Below are positions 25,080 to 37,960 of a stretch of 64,000 nucleotides of DNA, one piece after another. The DNA is from Stramonita haemastoma (lineage: Eukaryota; Mollusca; Gastropoda; Neogastropoda; Muricidae), in assembly GCA_030674155.1 (NCBI GenBank), contig CM060339.1:39127508-39191507 (forward strand). Direction: 5' to 3'. A program made the translations under genes and the position numbers. The notes beneath the pieces were generated by a model. It searched no databases. It had not been told where the DNA came from and saw only the letters and a program-made list of their open reading frames with translations. How positions within the stretch are numbered: the first letter of the stretch is position 1; every line of letters begins with the position of its first letter.

Positions 25080-25466
25080 AACACCCTGAAGGGCGAAGCC
25101 AGTGCAAAGCCTGGCATCTTCGCTCTGGGATCTAGGACAAAGATGTCTGTGTTCAGATCCTGCTGGGTGAGAGCAGCAGAGCTCCTGAGAACCGACCTGG
25201 AGCAATGGTCAAGGTACTGCTGTGCAGCAATGGTCAAGGCACTGCTGTGGAGCAATGGTCAAGGTACTGCTGTGGAGCAATGGTCAAGGTATTGCTGTGG
25301 AGCAATGGTCAAGGTATTGCTGTGGAGCAATGGTCAAGGTATTGCTGTGGAGCAATGGTCAAGGTACTGCTGTGCAGCAATGGTCATGGTACTGCTGTGG
25401 AGCAATGGTCACGGTATTGCTGGGTCAGTACAGGGCCTGGCCCCTCTGCTGCAGGACGAGAGCGAG

Positions 25467-25552
<86 letters not shown>

Positions 25553-25680
25553 GGGCAGTGCTGCCACACAGCCCTGAAGGGCAACGCCAGTGCAGAGCTG
25601 GGTAATCTGTGCTCTGGGATCTAGGACATGGACGCATGTGATCAGATCCCACTGGGTTGCAGCAGTTTGGCTGATGAGAA
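25080..25680. repeat. Direct duplication enclosing a minisatellite and a (GA)n tract
   Basis: Two related segments of about 110 bases, 25082-25190 and 25568-25680, share ccctgaagggc, gccagtgca, gctctgggatctaggaca, gatcagatcc and gctgggt/actgggt blocks. Between them are a 25-bp minisatellite (25195-25430) and (GA)n (about 25463-25548). Confidence 0.8.
25195..25430 (+). repeat. 25-bp minisatellite
   Basis: About nine highly regular units of aggtactgctgtggagcaat plus ggtca. Variation is mainly tactg/tattg and gtgg/gtgc. Confidence 0.95.
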
Positions 25681-25689
25681 AACGATCTG

Positions 25690-27320
25690 CAGCTTTCGTA
25701 TCGAGATCTTGCGAAAATGTTTGGGGGGTTCCGTATAAGAGTGGTGTCTATAAGACCTCCCACCTCTGAATGGTTTCAGGGACCAGATGCTGATGAGAGC
25801 AATGGGAATTGTGGCTTTCGTGAATATCCGCTTTCCTGACAGAGAATAGACTGTAGAACAGGTAGGAATGAGAAGCTTCTGGCTTTGCGACTGCGGCCTT
25901 GTACACGTTTCATAAGTGTCAATTCACTTACACGTGTGTGTGTGTGCACAACGTTCACAGGTGACTCTGTCACTTTCCACATTCCCTGAGCTCGAAGCCA
26001 CATGACTGTGTCCCTGAAGTTATACGCGAGCGTATTGACCATGGATTGTGAACACTCCGTTGTAGCCGTTAAACTCCTCCCCCCCCCCCCCCCCATCACA
26101 AAGGGGGCGGCCATCCTCGGCGTCAAAGCCTGTATGCACCCAGTGCTCCTGAGGGGAAGGGACACAGCAGACCCCCAAACACGCTCTATTCTTGAAGCAC
26201 TCTCTGGACCTGCTGGGTCTCTTCCTTCTGGCCCTGGTTCTTCAGATATCCTGACATAGGTGTAGGAAGTCCGATGTCATGTGGTCCATCTTAAGTTCTC
26301 TGGTCATGTATATCCAATATTGTGGCTGCTACGCCTGTCAAGCCCTCAGGTAGGTAAGTTCACTGATTTTGTTTTGATTTTTTAAAAATTTGTTGGAAGG
26401 TGGATTTGCTGGAAAACCTCATTGAGCTGCTGTTATGTTTCTGCACCAAATGCAGAAAAAAGGATTTTTTAAAACTCATACTTCCCTTGTGAGGATGCCA
26501 AGGGCATGAATAGTATAAATTAATAGCATCTTCATCTTTAGAAACTTATGTTCTAGGAATTTCCTCTTTTCTATTCATTTTGTTTCTGCCATGCCCCGGT
26601 TTTTCCTGTCACCATCTTCTTGTTTTTTTTCTGTCTTCCTGGTTCTTGTTCTATTCTAGACCATTTCTTCCAAAAAGACTAAAACAAAACCCACCCTAAT
26701 TCTTTCCCATGTCGAATGTGGATGCACTGGGTCTAACTTTTTAGGAGCTTAATGGTAGCACAACACATTTTTGCTCATATTGCAGGCAACAATAGTTACT
26801 TTCTGAGAGTTTGATGACAAAGAAGAAAGGCCTGTAATTGGTGTTAAAATTTGCGTTCACGTCAACACAAATGGATGTAAAGCTAAAGAAAAAAATAGCT
26901 GACCTCACTTAAAGATACCTATTTGTTTTAATTCAGAGAAACAGGAACATAAACTTAGCCACTTTTGAGTGTTGACGAAAGTGCAGTACATAAAAAGAAG
27001 AAACTAAAATGCACCAAAGATTAAGAAAAACTTCAATATACATTGTTAAATGGACCTGTTGTGTGCATTGCTTATACTTTTGTGCTGGTGGTTAACATTT
27101 TTAAATACATTTTAACAACTTTGTTTTACAAATGGTGAACACAAGTTCAATGCAACTTTTCTGGCTCTGCAGATAATGAACAATATCTAGAAACAGTTTT
27201 ACGTGATCCTAGTAAGGTAGGTGCATTTCAAAATGATTACAGAGCCATTTCGATGTTTTACTTAATTTTAAGCTGTCAGAAGTGTCAGTGTTGCTGACTG
27301 GTACCTTCGTTTTCAGGGCA
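25690..27320. other. Unique sequence, nothing recognised
   Basis: Includes a C run at about 26080-26094. The rest is AT-rich with no ORF that resembles a family. Confidence 0.45.
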
Positions 27321-27329
27321 ACTGGTACA

Positions 27330-28130
27330 GAGGCAAACAAGTACCAATCAACAAGTACTAATCAACAACGACCAATAACAAGGACCAATCAACAAGGACC
27401 AAACAACAAAGACAAATCAACAAGGACCAATCAACAAGGACCAATCAAGTACCAATAAACAAAGACCAATCAAGTACCAATCAACAATGACCAATCAACA
27501 AGGACCAATCAACAAGGACCAATCAACAAGGACCAATCAAGTACCAATCAACATTGACCAATGAACAAGTACCAATGAACAAGTACCAATCAACAAGGAC
27601 CAATCGAGTACCAATCAACAAGGACCAATCAAGTACCAATCAACAAGGACCAATCAACAAGGACCAATCAACAAGGACCAATCAACAAGTACCAATCAAC
27701 AAGTACCAATCAACAAGGACCAATCAAGTACCAATCAACAAGGACCAATCAACAAGGACCAATCAACAAGTACCAATCAACAAGGACCAATCAACAAGGA
27801 CCAATCAACAAGGACCAATCAACAAGGATCAATCAACAAGGACCAATCAACAAGTACCAATCAATTAGGACCAATCAATTAGGACCAATCAAGTACCAAT
27901 CGACAAGGACCAATCAAGTACCAATCAAGAAATACCAATCAACAAGGACCAGTCAAGTAAAAATCAACAAGGACCAATCAACAAGGACCAATCAACAAGG
28001 ACCAATCAACAAGGACCAATCAACAAGGACCAATCAACAAGGACCAATCAACAAGGACCAATCAACAAGGACCAATCAACAAGGACCAATCAACAAGGAC
28101 CAATCAAGTACCAACCAACAAGTACAAAGG
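27330..28130 (+). repeat. 14-bp CCAAT-containing minisatellite
   Basis: About fifty units of aaggaccaatcaac, with aagtaccaatcaac and shorter aagtaccaatc variants interspersed. The unit has no stop codon in any plus frame, so all three frames stay open and the longest (27554-27868) would give a 14-residue repeat such as NQQGPINKDQSTRT. I regard that as a by-product, not a gene. Confidence 0.95.
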
Positions 28131-28233
28131 GCATTTCTTATGATTATTGTATTTCTGCTGTATTTCTAGTTGATTTTACTTTGTCTTTAACTTGAAATGT
28201 TGTTTAGTGCATTCTATTTATTATGATGTATTT

Positions 28234-28234
<1 letters not shown>

Positions 28235-28310
<76 letters not shown>
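28235..28310. repeat. (CA)n microsatellite
   Basis: Pure CA, about 37 units. Confidence 0.97.
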
Positions 28311-28313
<3 letters not shown>

Positions 28314-28319
28314 TCCCTG

Positions 28320-29400
28320 CTCACCCTAAAAACCTTTTACATGTGGTTTATTGTGACTGAAAAAATCTACACTTTGCTTGCTATATATGTATGTGAAAGG
28401 GGAAAAAGGATGAGAAAGGTTGTTTAAAAAAAAATTATGAACAGGACAGAGTATAAGTGACGTATGGAAACACGTGCACATTCTGCAAATTCAAAAAGAA
28501 AACAAAACCACTGATCTGATGACTAGATTGGAGACATTTTTTCATGCCGTTTTTCTTACCCAGTTCAATAGTTTCAGTATAAATTGTTTTTTAAGTTATT
28601 TTATTACTGTTATTAATGGGACTATTAGCACTATTGCATTTATATTACTTTGGTTAGAGGTTAAGGCCTTTCTTTTAATTTTTTTTTCTTAGTTCGTATG
28701 TGTAGAGATTTTTATTGATATATTCATAAATCGTTACTATAATTTGTACTGGCTTCTGGCTTGCACACAGACTCAATTCATACAGCATTCAGATTCGAAA
28801 CATTAGACAAGACAGCGTGTTCATTTTGGGTGCCACGTGCATAAACAAAGTCACTTCCGAAGCCACCTGTTTATTATAGTTTCGTACATGTATAGTAACC
28901 ATAGTTTCGCACACAGGTGACCATAAGAGGTTGATACCGATACATAATTCTTCTGTGTGCTGTTTGTGTTTTCCCCCTTCCTCCTTGATACCACATCCCC
29001 CCCCCCTCCCCCCCCCCCCCCCCCCCTGGTTTTGTTTTTGTTTGGTTGGTTTTTGTTGTTTTTCTTTGTTTGTATTTTTGTTTGTTTGATTGTATGTTTG
29101 TTAGTGTGTATGTTATTTCCTCTTAGTGGTGATGGGGATTATCATATGGTATTGTTGCGTTTGTCGTTTTTTTTCCTTTCCTTCCGTCTAATATAGTAAG
29201 TATGAACTAAAGTCTGGAGATATTGTAATCTGACATAAATTGCTTATTGACATTTCATGGACTCTTTTCTTTAAGTCTTAAAATTATTAATGGTTTTTGG
29301 TGACATTGTAACTGATAATTATAAGCTGTTTGACATTATATGATTTTTTTAAATCTTTAAATGTGTGCATGCGCGTACGTGCACACGTGCTGAGTAGACA
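28320..29400. other. AT-rich, nothing recognised
   Basis: Includes a C-rich run at about 28998-29026 followed by T/G-rich sequence. No gene recognised. Confidence 0.45.
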
Positions 29401-29413
29401 AGTGCACCAACCG

Positions 29414-29424
29414 TGTGTGTGTGT

Positions 29425-29468
<44 letters not shown>

Positions 29469-29488
29469 GTGTGTGTGTGTGTGTGTGC
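29414..29488. repeat. (GT)n microsatellite
   Basis: GT tract with two breaks. Confidence 0.95.
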
Positions 29489-29819
29489 GTGACTTTTGAG
29501 TGTTTTTTTGTGGTTGTTTTGTTGTTATTGCTGTTGCTTGTATTATCTAATGGCATATTTCATTTTTAAGGTTGTTGAAATCATGTTAGCTAATTAATGT
29601 TGGTGAAATGTTTGGTTTTTTTGCTTGGTTGTTCCCCCCCCCCCCCCCTCTTTTTTTTGTTCGTTAGGGATTTTTTGCTTTGTTTTTTTGTTGTTTTTTG
29701 TGTTTTTTTTGTTTTTGTTCTGTTCTTTTCTTTAGATAGATGGCGTGATGAAAAGAAGCAAATCGATGCTTATTCAATGTACCGTCTGGAAAAAAAGAAG
29801 AATTTGATTTGACAACTCA

Positions 29820-29820
29820 A

Positions 29821-29854
<34 letters not shown>

Positions 29855-29894
29855 ATGATAATGATGATGATGATAATGATGATGATGCTACTGC

Positions 29895-29925
<31 letters not shown>

Positions 29926-30112
29926 ACACATACACACACATACACACACACACATAACACACACGCACATGCATGCATGCATGCATGCATGCATGCATGC
30001 ATGCATGCATGCATGCATGCATGCATACATACATACATACATACATACATACATACATACATACATACATACATACATACATACATACATACATACATAC
30101 ATACATACATTG
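29820..30112. repeat. Compound microsatellite (GAT)n-(GCT)n-(CA)n-(ATGC)n-(ATAC)n
   Basis: Five motifs succeed one another with clean borders. The ATGC segment (about 29968-30024) is fully self-complementary. Confidence 0.96.
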
Positions 30113-30114
30113 CG

Positions 30115-30387
30115 TACAGTGATAATAAGGCAAGTAGTTCAGAGATGTTTTAAAACTTGGGTAGTCAGTGTCCTTATGATTTTAGAAATCCAATGGTTAC
30201 AGCACAAAAGAGTTTCTTTTTCTGTTTGTTTAGCTGTTGGGGAACTGAAAACGGCGTCCTGAAAACAGCACTTGAAATTCTGAAAACAAAACGTGGGGGA
30301 TCAGCCAAACTGGCAGTTGCTTTGCCCAAAAGCTGCTGATGATTACAAAACGACTTGAGATCTCTCTGTTCTTCTCCAATTATTAGT

Positions 30388-30426
<39 letters not shown>

Positions 30427-30800
30427 GTTTTTAGCAAAATCTCACATTTCTCTGAAAATCATCCTTGTTCTCAACTTTTAGATTATTGTATCAACAAATG
30501 AAACCAAAACTTTGAACTCTGTCTATGTAGGACATGTGAAACAAAAATAAATCTTTCTTTCAGGAAAAAAAAGAGTTATGTTTCCAAAATACACATGTTG
30601 TTGCCCCTTTTTGACACTAGAGTCAATGTAAGTGTCCCGGTTTCGCCTGTGGTCAAAAACAGTTCCCAGACACTTATAGTTAAAACATTTTCAACTTTTT
30701 CATTACAGATACTAATATTCCCAGAAGTGTGCCCAGATCTTCTGAAACCCATAGGAAGATTTTTCGTTTTAAAAACATATAGCTCCAGATAAGCCTCATT
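30115..30800. other. Unique sequence with (GTT)n
   Basis: Contains (GTT)n at about 30389-30425. No gene recognised. Confidence 0.45.
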
Positions 30801-30804
30801 ATTC

Positions 30805-31095
30805 CTATTGACCTGGGATTGAATCTCGTTCAAGAGTATTTTTACACTGGAGTTAAAACCAGTGTCAGCTATCACACTCACACTCAAGTCCTTTGGATGA
30901 GACTATAAAACGAGGACTGTGTGCGAACACACGCAGAACATCTTGCGCACACATTAAAACACGTTCCGGTTTTTGGAACAGTATGACCATTTTGTGCCGA
31001 TGGGAATGGACGACAAAAGTTACAAAACTGCATAAACACGGGGAATGGATGTCAAAAAGCACATGAGTGCTTATTCCATTATCTTTGAAATAGAA
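30805..31095 (+). repeat. SINE-A copy
   Basis: Starts with a B-box-like gggattgaatctcg and continues gagttaaaaccagtgtcagc, tttggatgagactataaaac, cacattaaaacacgttccgg, ggaatggatgtc, agcacatgagtgct and ttattccattatc. Confidence 0.83.
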
Positions 31096-31119
31096 AAATA
31101 GATACAAAAATATGTGTAT

Positions 31120-31905
31120 GAACTCGGTGAGGGTTGAACCATGGTCTAGGACTGATCCAGATAAGAGAGACAAAAGAGCACTGCCATCCACACATTTTAC
31201 CAGAAAGGAATCTTCATAACTAGCTGCTTCTGCAATTTTGTGTGTATAGCATATACAAAAGTGTCGTGAAGATGCAGCCCTGTGGAGAACCAGTGGAGGT
31301 ATATCTAACCGATGAAGATAATTTTGTCGCAAAACACGCTGTGGTCTGTTGGTTCAAAATTCTGTCTTCCAATAAACAGATTGATTGTCTACGTCCAAGT
31401 TCTGAAGTAATTTCTTAACCAGAACGTGAGGTTACATTGTATTGAAAGCTAAACTATAGTCAACAAACAGTATTCAAGCATGACAGTCAGGTATTTCTAA
31501 GTGGCTGTACAACTTGTTCAAAATGAATAGTTTGGCATCTTCGACACCCCTTCTAGACCTGTACGCAAATTGTAGTGGGTCAAAGTCTTTTTATTAAATC
31601 GAAAGAATGAGAGATTTTACAATCTTTTGTGATGTTTTCATCTCAAGAGATGTGAGAGTGACAGGTCTAAATTCATTTGGCGGAGATGCATTAGGTTTCT
31701 TTGGAAAAGGTATTAGTGGGCCAATCTTTCATCCTGAAGAAGGTTTTGAATAAACCGAAATTTTGATCTGCCAGGCACTTGGGTTTTTGTGTCTGTACTT
31801 GTCTGCTTGGAAAAGGTATTATATTAGATGTCTTCCAAATAACTGATAACTGACAAGTGTTTAGCAAGGCCTGGAACAGGCACTGGAAGACACTTTGCAA
31901 GCTCA
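31120..31905 (-). mobile_element. Decayed Rex1-like LINE, reverse transcriptase region
   Basis: Minus-strand fragments in changing frames read RPVTLTSLEMKTSQKIVKS, DPLQFAYRSRRGVEDAKLF, ILFVDYSLAFNTM (RT motif A), NRPQRV, and YTSTGSPQGCIF followed by TTLLYMLYT (motif B). The combination TGSPQGC with RRGVEDA is characteristic of Rex1-type LINEs. Stops and frameshifts show it is dead. Confidence 0.8.
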
Positions 31906-31909
31906 GTGG

Positions 31910-32400
31910 CGCAGATTGTAAGGGTTCTACTGCTTATACTATCTAGTCTGGGAGAATTGTGAATATTTATTGCCTTGAAGTGCTTACAAATAACCTATCA
32001 ACAATGACACAAAATTCAAAGAGCAGAAGAGTACAGATTGCTTCAGGCCATTTACTTCATCTAAAAAAATATGCTTTTCAAAACCAGTAAAAAAAATATG
32101 TTTAAATGGTCTGGTAGGTTGTTATCACATACCCCCTGCAGACTTATATTTGACCTATGTGGGACAGCTACCATGTTTACTGCTGGCATATTTTGGATTC
32201 CCAGCTAGGCAGCACAAAAATTGTCTCCTGGAAACTTGCCTTCTATCTTATTTCTATAGTCATATCTCGCCTTTGCAACAGTAACATTGATTTCTTTATT
32301 TACCTATTTCTTTTGTTGTTCTGTCTATGTAAAATACTGCTTTCTTTTCAAAGCCCTTGGAGTTGACTTTTGCAGAAGATCATCATTGGGTGGATAATCT
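31910..32400. other. AT-rich, nothing recognised
   Basis: Could include further eroded LINE sequence, but no motif is legible. Confidence 0.4.
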
Positions 32401-32404
32401 GGCG

Positions 32405-32722
32405 ATCACCACTCTGGGCGTGCATCTCACTCAGTCTGGCTCAGCCACGAACAACTAATGTCATTAGTAGGGGGCTTAGTAGGTAGTGTCCTGCTTATGT
32501 AAGCTCAGAATAGGCGCCATTGAATACCCCCAAACAGACCTGGCAATCATGCATGGTATCTCTGGCTGGTGGCCCCATGTTGACCTGACATAGACGGGCT
32601 ATCCGTGGACTTACAACCCTGAGTATGCAACATGAATCTGGATGTGGCTGGAGAAAAGACATTGAAATGAGCGACAAAGGAATGACGGGACAGGCATGCC
32701 CCCCCCCCCCCCCCCCCCCCCC
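32405..32722 (-). repeat. Dispersed repeat D copy ending in poly(C)
   Basis: gcatctcactcagtctggct, tagggggcttagtaggtagt, aggcgccattgaat and ttgaaatgagcg match the other copies. It terminates in about 24 C at 32699-32722. Confidence 0.75.
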
Positions 32723-33029
32723 CAACTAAAGGAAATAGACAATGGGGGACTGAAAGATATAGAAAAGACACAAATAAAAAAAAACTACTATAAAAGGAGA
32801 AATTTTACCGAAAAAATCTTGAAAAGTACAGAGAAAAGAAAGAGAACTACAAAATGGAAATTTCTGAAACGGAATTTCCAGCAGTTGGTTACACCATACT
32901 GAACAGGACAAAAAAATTGCAGCATTCCCGCCAGGGGGGCTGGACAACAAACAGTCACCAGTGACGTCACCACAGGGGCTTGGTGCCAAGCTTGTCAAAG
33001 TAGAAATGAAAACCAAAACTGACAAATCA

Positions 33030-33515
33030 TTCAGGAAAGAAAAACAAAACTAATTATTCAGGAAAAAATAAAACTTGCAAATCATTTCGGAAAAACAAAA
33101 CTGACATACTACTCGGGAAAAAACAAAAGTGACATACCATTCAGGTAAAACAAAACTGACAAATCATCCAGGACAGAAAAAAACCCCTGACAAATCATTC
33201 GGACAGAATAACAAAATTGACAAATCTTCAGGACAGAATAACAAAACTGACAAATCATTCAGGACAGAATAACAAAACTCACAAATCATTCAGGACAGAA
33301 TAACAAAACTGACAAATCATTCAGGACAGAAAAACAAAACTGACAAATCATTCAAGACAGAAGAACTAAACTGACAAATCATTCAAGACAGAAGAACTAA
33401 ACTGACAAATCATTCAAGACAGAAGAACTAACTGACAAATCATTCAAGACAGAAAAACAAGACTGACAACTTATTCAGGAAAGAAAAATAAAACTGACAA
33501 ATCATTCATAACAGA
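33030..33515 (+). repeat. About 30-bp minisatellite
   Basis: About sixteen units of the type caaaactgacaaatcattca plus ggacagaaa(a/t)aa. Right-hand units are more uniform than left-hand ones. Confidence 0.93.
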
Positions 33516-33559
33516 AAGCAGTACAGCAGTGCTACTCCTTGTGCCAACACACAAACATC

Positions 33560-33560
33560 T

Positions 33561-33608
<48 letters not shown>

Positions 33609-33615
33609 GCGCGTG

Positions 33616-33688
<73 letters not shown>
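33560..33688. repeat. (CA)n microsatellite
   Basis: CA tract broken by ctcgcgcgtggcg near 33606. Confidence 0.95.
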
Positions 33689-33689
<1 letters not shown>

Positions 33690-33844
33690 CTGAGGAGGCT
33701 GTAGCCTGTTCCTCTAAAATCTTGAAAGATTTTGTATTCAGTGCACTTTGTTGCACAAGAAACAGTTTGTAGTATTTGAGGAGAGTTATTAGCCACACCT
33801 GCTGAATTGATGGCAGTTTAATTCAAAAACTGGTGTCAGTCTCT

Positions 33845-33845
<1 letters not shown>

Positions 33846-33925
<80 letters not shown>

Positions 33926-33952
33926 CTTTCTTTCTTTCTTTCTTTTCTTTCT
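33846..33952. repeat. (GT)n followed by (TTTC)n
   Basis: About 39 GT units, then TTTC units. Confidence 0.95.
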
Positions 33953-33968
33953 TTTTGTGACTGTTTAA

Positions 33969-36900
33969 TCATGTATTTTTCCTTGTCTGCTGACCCAGTC
34001 GAGACTTGAGCATTATGAACAATCTTTTCTCTCGTTCCTGCATTTGCTGCTGAGACACAAAGCTCCACAGGGTCAGAAGAGGGTTCAGAGCAGAGTTCAG
34101 AGGTAGCACGTGAACAGCCAACACATCATAGAGTGTGCTGACACCAGAGAATCCTTGTGACCTCATCATGACTACCAGTCCAAAGGAACACCAGCACACA
34201 GCATCTGTAGCAGCCACTGTTCCTACCAAGCGTGCTGAGGAATAATACATCCTCTGTGTGTGCTCCATCATGATCCTGTGCTTTGGTAATCGTCTGTAGA
34301 CAGCAGACTGGCCAGCCACAATCATGACAGACAGAGAGAAGTGCACGATGACAATGACAGTGAACCATCGGAATGCTTTTGAGGAAGATTGGGATCAAAC
34401 ACAGCCAGGCGACACAGACCAGACTGGCCATAGAGGCCCCAGTGTGACAGGCCAGGAAAAAATGGTATCAACGACACTAGAGCTCCAACACTCCAGATCA
34501 GTGCACACACCACTGTAGTGGAAGATCTGTCCCATGTCCATGAACTGTGGTGAAAACAAAAGAAAACCACGTGCTGTAACACTATGAACCAGATGATGAG
34601 AACGGACACTACACTGGACAGCAGAGACAGAAAGCCAGAGATCTTGCAGGTGATGCTGTTGGTCCATGTCTTTTCCTGCTGAATATACTGTCCTCCAAAC
34701 ATGTCATCTGCTATTACAGTGATGCTGACGTGAACTCCCATACACAAGTTAGCCAACTGCAGATGAGTGAAACAGACTGAACACTTCTGGCCAAACACTT
34801 GTCTGGCTGCAAAGGAAGCTAGGATGCAGGCCACATTTCCTGCAGTAGCAACTACACTGATCAGCCAAAGCAGAGATTTATGCCCACTGCTTGATATCAG
34901 CTTTGAACAGGGAGAAAACACAACGTAAGGTGCTGTGCACTGTATTGTATTTGACTGTTCAGATACAACACTGGGACAGCAAAGTCTGTAGTTTGATGAC
35001 ACAATCCTGTGAAGGTGCACCAAACCTGTGAATAAATCCAGAGGAAAATTATTTATTACTGTTTTTTGAATGTCAATTTCAATCAGTTGAGGAAAACTTT
35101 TAAACCCCAAAATATCAATGCTTTCAATGGCAGAAAAAGACAGATTCAAATACTTGATGCCTGGTAAATATACAGATATTAAATTGCTTAGCAATGTCAA
35201 GTGAGTTTTTGACAAATCAATTCTTCCCAAGATATAGTGTATCTGCTGTCGTCTGTTGTTTATTATGTGGATAACTGGGTTTTCCTTTAGAGTTAGAGAT
35301 TGTAGATTTTGTAGTTGAAGAAAAATGGCCAGATTTGCAGTCTCAATCAAATTGTTTGAAACATCAATGTACTGTAAGTTGTGTAGTTGAACTGCTGAGA
35401 CATTAGTGATAGAACAATACGACAAACTGAGAAAAATAAGATAATTGTTGTTTGGAAAATCAGCCAGTGACATTCTGGAGCCTGTGGCATCCAGGTATCG
35501 CAGTAGAGGGAAGGCTTCAGCATGGAAAGGGTCACTACACAGGAAAGTGTGACCTTCACATAGACAACCTTCAGGACAGGTCATCATGTCACACATCAGT
35601 TCATCATCCCGCTGTGGACACTGACCCCAGCCATCACACAGGTGATCTCCATGCAGACAGACTGTGGAAGCTCGACACTGGTACAAGCGAGGACAGGTCA
35701 CACTGTCACAGTCCTGTTCATCTTCCCCATCAGTGCAGTCAGAAAATCCATTGCATCGAGTGTAGACAGGAAGACAGTGGTCTGGTACTGAAGTGCAGAG
35801 GTAATGACTGTCAGGACATGGCTCCTTGTTGGCCATCACACAGTGTGTGAAGTAACCAGTGCCATCTAAGCTGATGTAAAGCTGTGGTATGCTGTTGACT
35901 TTTCCAATGACCTTGACATAGTAAGGCAACCGTTTCTCCTGACAATCTGTTTCATCAGAGTCATCCACACAGTCTGAGTACTCATTGCAGCGCTGACCAT
36001 GCAGGACATACTGACCAGTGGAGCAGAGAAAACCAGTGTGCACAGAGTTTTCACAGAATGCTTCATCACTGTTGTCAGGGCAGTCCTGTCGGAAATCACA
36101 GACAAGTGTGTACTGCACTGTCCCTTTTCCATCACTACATCCGAACATGACATAGGTCAGCTTTCCAACAAGTACCCCCTTAGGCCTCTGTAGAGAGCTG
36201 TTACTGTAATGAGAAGTGGCTGTAAATTCACACACCAGTGACGGTTTTCTGTGTGTGCAGTGAACCATGGGGTCACACAACAACAACGTCTGTATGCTGT
36301 GATGATCTGTGCACGTCAGCAAACTCTGCCATGTGTTTCTAACAGCAGTTTGAACTGAATTTAAAGACACTGGTGTAGCAGCTGAAATCAGCCTGGATTC
36401 TGGAACTGTTATTTCACAGAGTGCCATGTTGGTGAATGACATATCAGTCCTTAACCTCAGCTCAAAATATGACAACGGACTATAAAAAACTGAACAACGA
36501 TTTCGCGAAGGATGTTTCTGATAGTGCTGGCTGCCATGAACTTCATTGTAAATCATTGTGTCATCAGGCCATTTTTGAAATTTGCTGTACATAAATGGAG
36601 TATTTACCCAGCCTGTTGTAAAACCAATAGCCAGTTTCAATCTGTACCATTTTCTAAAGAGATGAAGAGAGTCTTCAACCTCTGCCTTTGTTTTTATCGA
36701 AGCTGATGCCCCACCCTCTGTTTTGCATTTAAAAGACCAAAACGGTTGAGCAAGCTTCTCAGTGTGAACCATGAATTTCAAACATTTGTGTCTTGAGACC
36801 AGCATCCCCTGACATGCAGGACTGCTGAAGGGACAGTGTTCTGTCTCATCACGTCCATCCTGACACTCTACTTTCAGATTGCAGTCCAGGTGATGGCCAA

Positions 36901-37768
36901 ATTTAGAGTAATGTCTGACAGAGCAGTTGAACAGACCACTGGATAATTTGTGTGGTTTATCATTTTGGGAGAGACCAGCAAAATACAGTTTGAGATAGAC
37001 ATGACTCCAGGGCAGAAAGTGAAACACCAGCTGGAGATGGGAGGTGTTCACAACAGAAGCTGGTGACAAGCTGCTCTTGCATAACTGTGCAACGCTTTGA
37101 TGAGATGTGTTTGGCTTTGTGTAGTACAGGTTTAAAGGCACTTCCTCAGGGCAGATTGTAAGGACTCTAGACTGCTGCACACTCACCAAGATGGCTGTGA
37201 GTGGACTCACTTTGATGTCTACATTGAACTGTGTGTATATGTCAATATAGGGTATTGTTACACTTTCGTAATGTTGAGAGGTATGTCTTATCACTGAATT
37301 ATACACTTCCATTGTTTCTATATGGATCACAACCAAAGGGCTGTTAATGTGCAGAATACGCACAAATCTGTCTCTGAAAGTTGCATAAAGATCAGCTGGG
37401 TGACCACTACATTGCATGTCCAAAGTTGTTCCTGTAGAGGATTCATGTATGGCTGTCTCCCAGTGACCAGCATCACACCAGAGTAACTGTCGTTGAAGTC
37501 TGATGCTACCATACATCCCTGGTGCTATCTCCATAAGCATCTTACAAAAACTGGTGGAATCGTTACACACTCCGTACACCACTCCCTGCCTGGCTGTGTA
37601 GTCTGGCAAACCTTTCTGATGGTCACAGTCTGACACACTGACCTGCATCATTGTCGTGTTTTTGCTGCTTTGGTTGAACAGGTGTTCTATACCAGGACAG
37701 AGTTGACTGACCCCTGGCTGACTGGTCACTGTGTTCAGTTTGGTGTGGATGGCTGTGCTCATTTGTTT
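33969..37768 (-). CDS. GRL101-like receptor A: LDLa, C-type-lectin-like, LRR and 7TM domains
   Basis: Cell-surface receptor resembling Lymnaea GRL101. From the in-frame Met at 37762, it shows an N-terminal Cys-containing region, LDLa 1 (about 36930-36810), a C-type-lectin-like domain (about 36810-36415), LDLa 2-5 (ending CPDNSDEAFC, CVDDSDETDC, CTDGEDEQDC, CPQRDDELMC), a Cys-rich cap, LRRs from YLDATGSRMSL onward, a second Cys cap and seven membrane segments. One frameshift near 34385 after TM5 (FDPNLPQ) moves the rest to another frame, which continues VIVIVHFSLSVMIVAGQ to NPLLTLWSF and a stop at 33969. The TM3 end reads IVLQHVVFF, where paralogue B has ITLDRFVAL, so the D/ERY-type triplet is lost. 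No signal peptide is present; a possible splice acceptor cacacag precedes 37768, so a 5' exon is expected upstream. The (TG)n-encoded start at 37897 is rejected. Confidence 0.85.
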
Positions 37769-37786
37769 CTGTGTGACTATGCGCGG

Positions 37787-37793
<7 letters not shown>

Positions 37794-37842
<49 letters not shown>

Positions 37843-37960
37843 CCCACACACGCACGCACACACACACATGTGCGTGTGCATGCACACAAACACACATATA
37901 AAACTACACACACACCACACACACACACACACACACACCACACACACAACACACACAGAG
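37794..37960. repeat. (CA)n microsatellite beside receptor A exon
   Basis: CA tracts at 37794-37870 and 37905-37955. On the gene strand this is (TG)n immediately upstream of the putative acceptor, so it would occupy the intron end. Confidence 0.92.

Noticed and set aside
25776..26165. 129-residue minus-strand frame
   Set aside because: Includes translation of a C/G homopolymer and no domain; probably chance.
27554..27868. 104-residue repetitive protein (NKDQSTRTNQQ repeat)
   Set aside because: The 14-bp unit is open in all plus frames and no flanking unique coding sequence or start context is seen.
27330..28130. CRISPR array
   Set aside because: Short tandem units without spacers, in a eukaryotic setting.
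37763..37897. Upstream Met of receptor A inside (TG)n
   Set aside because: The first 35 residues are Cys-Val repeat. A splice acceptor candidate and in-frame Met follow, and no signal peptide is present.
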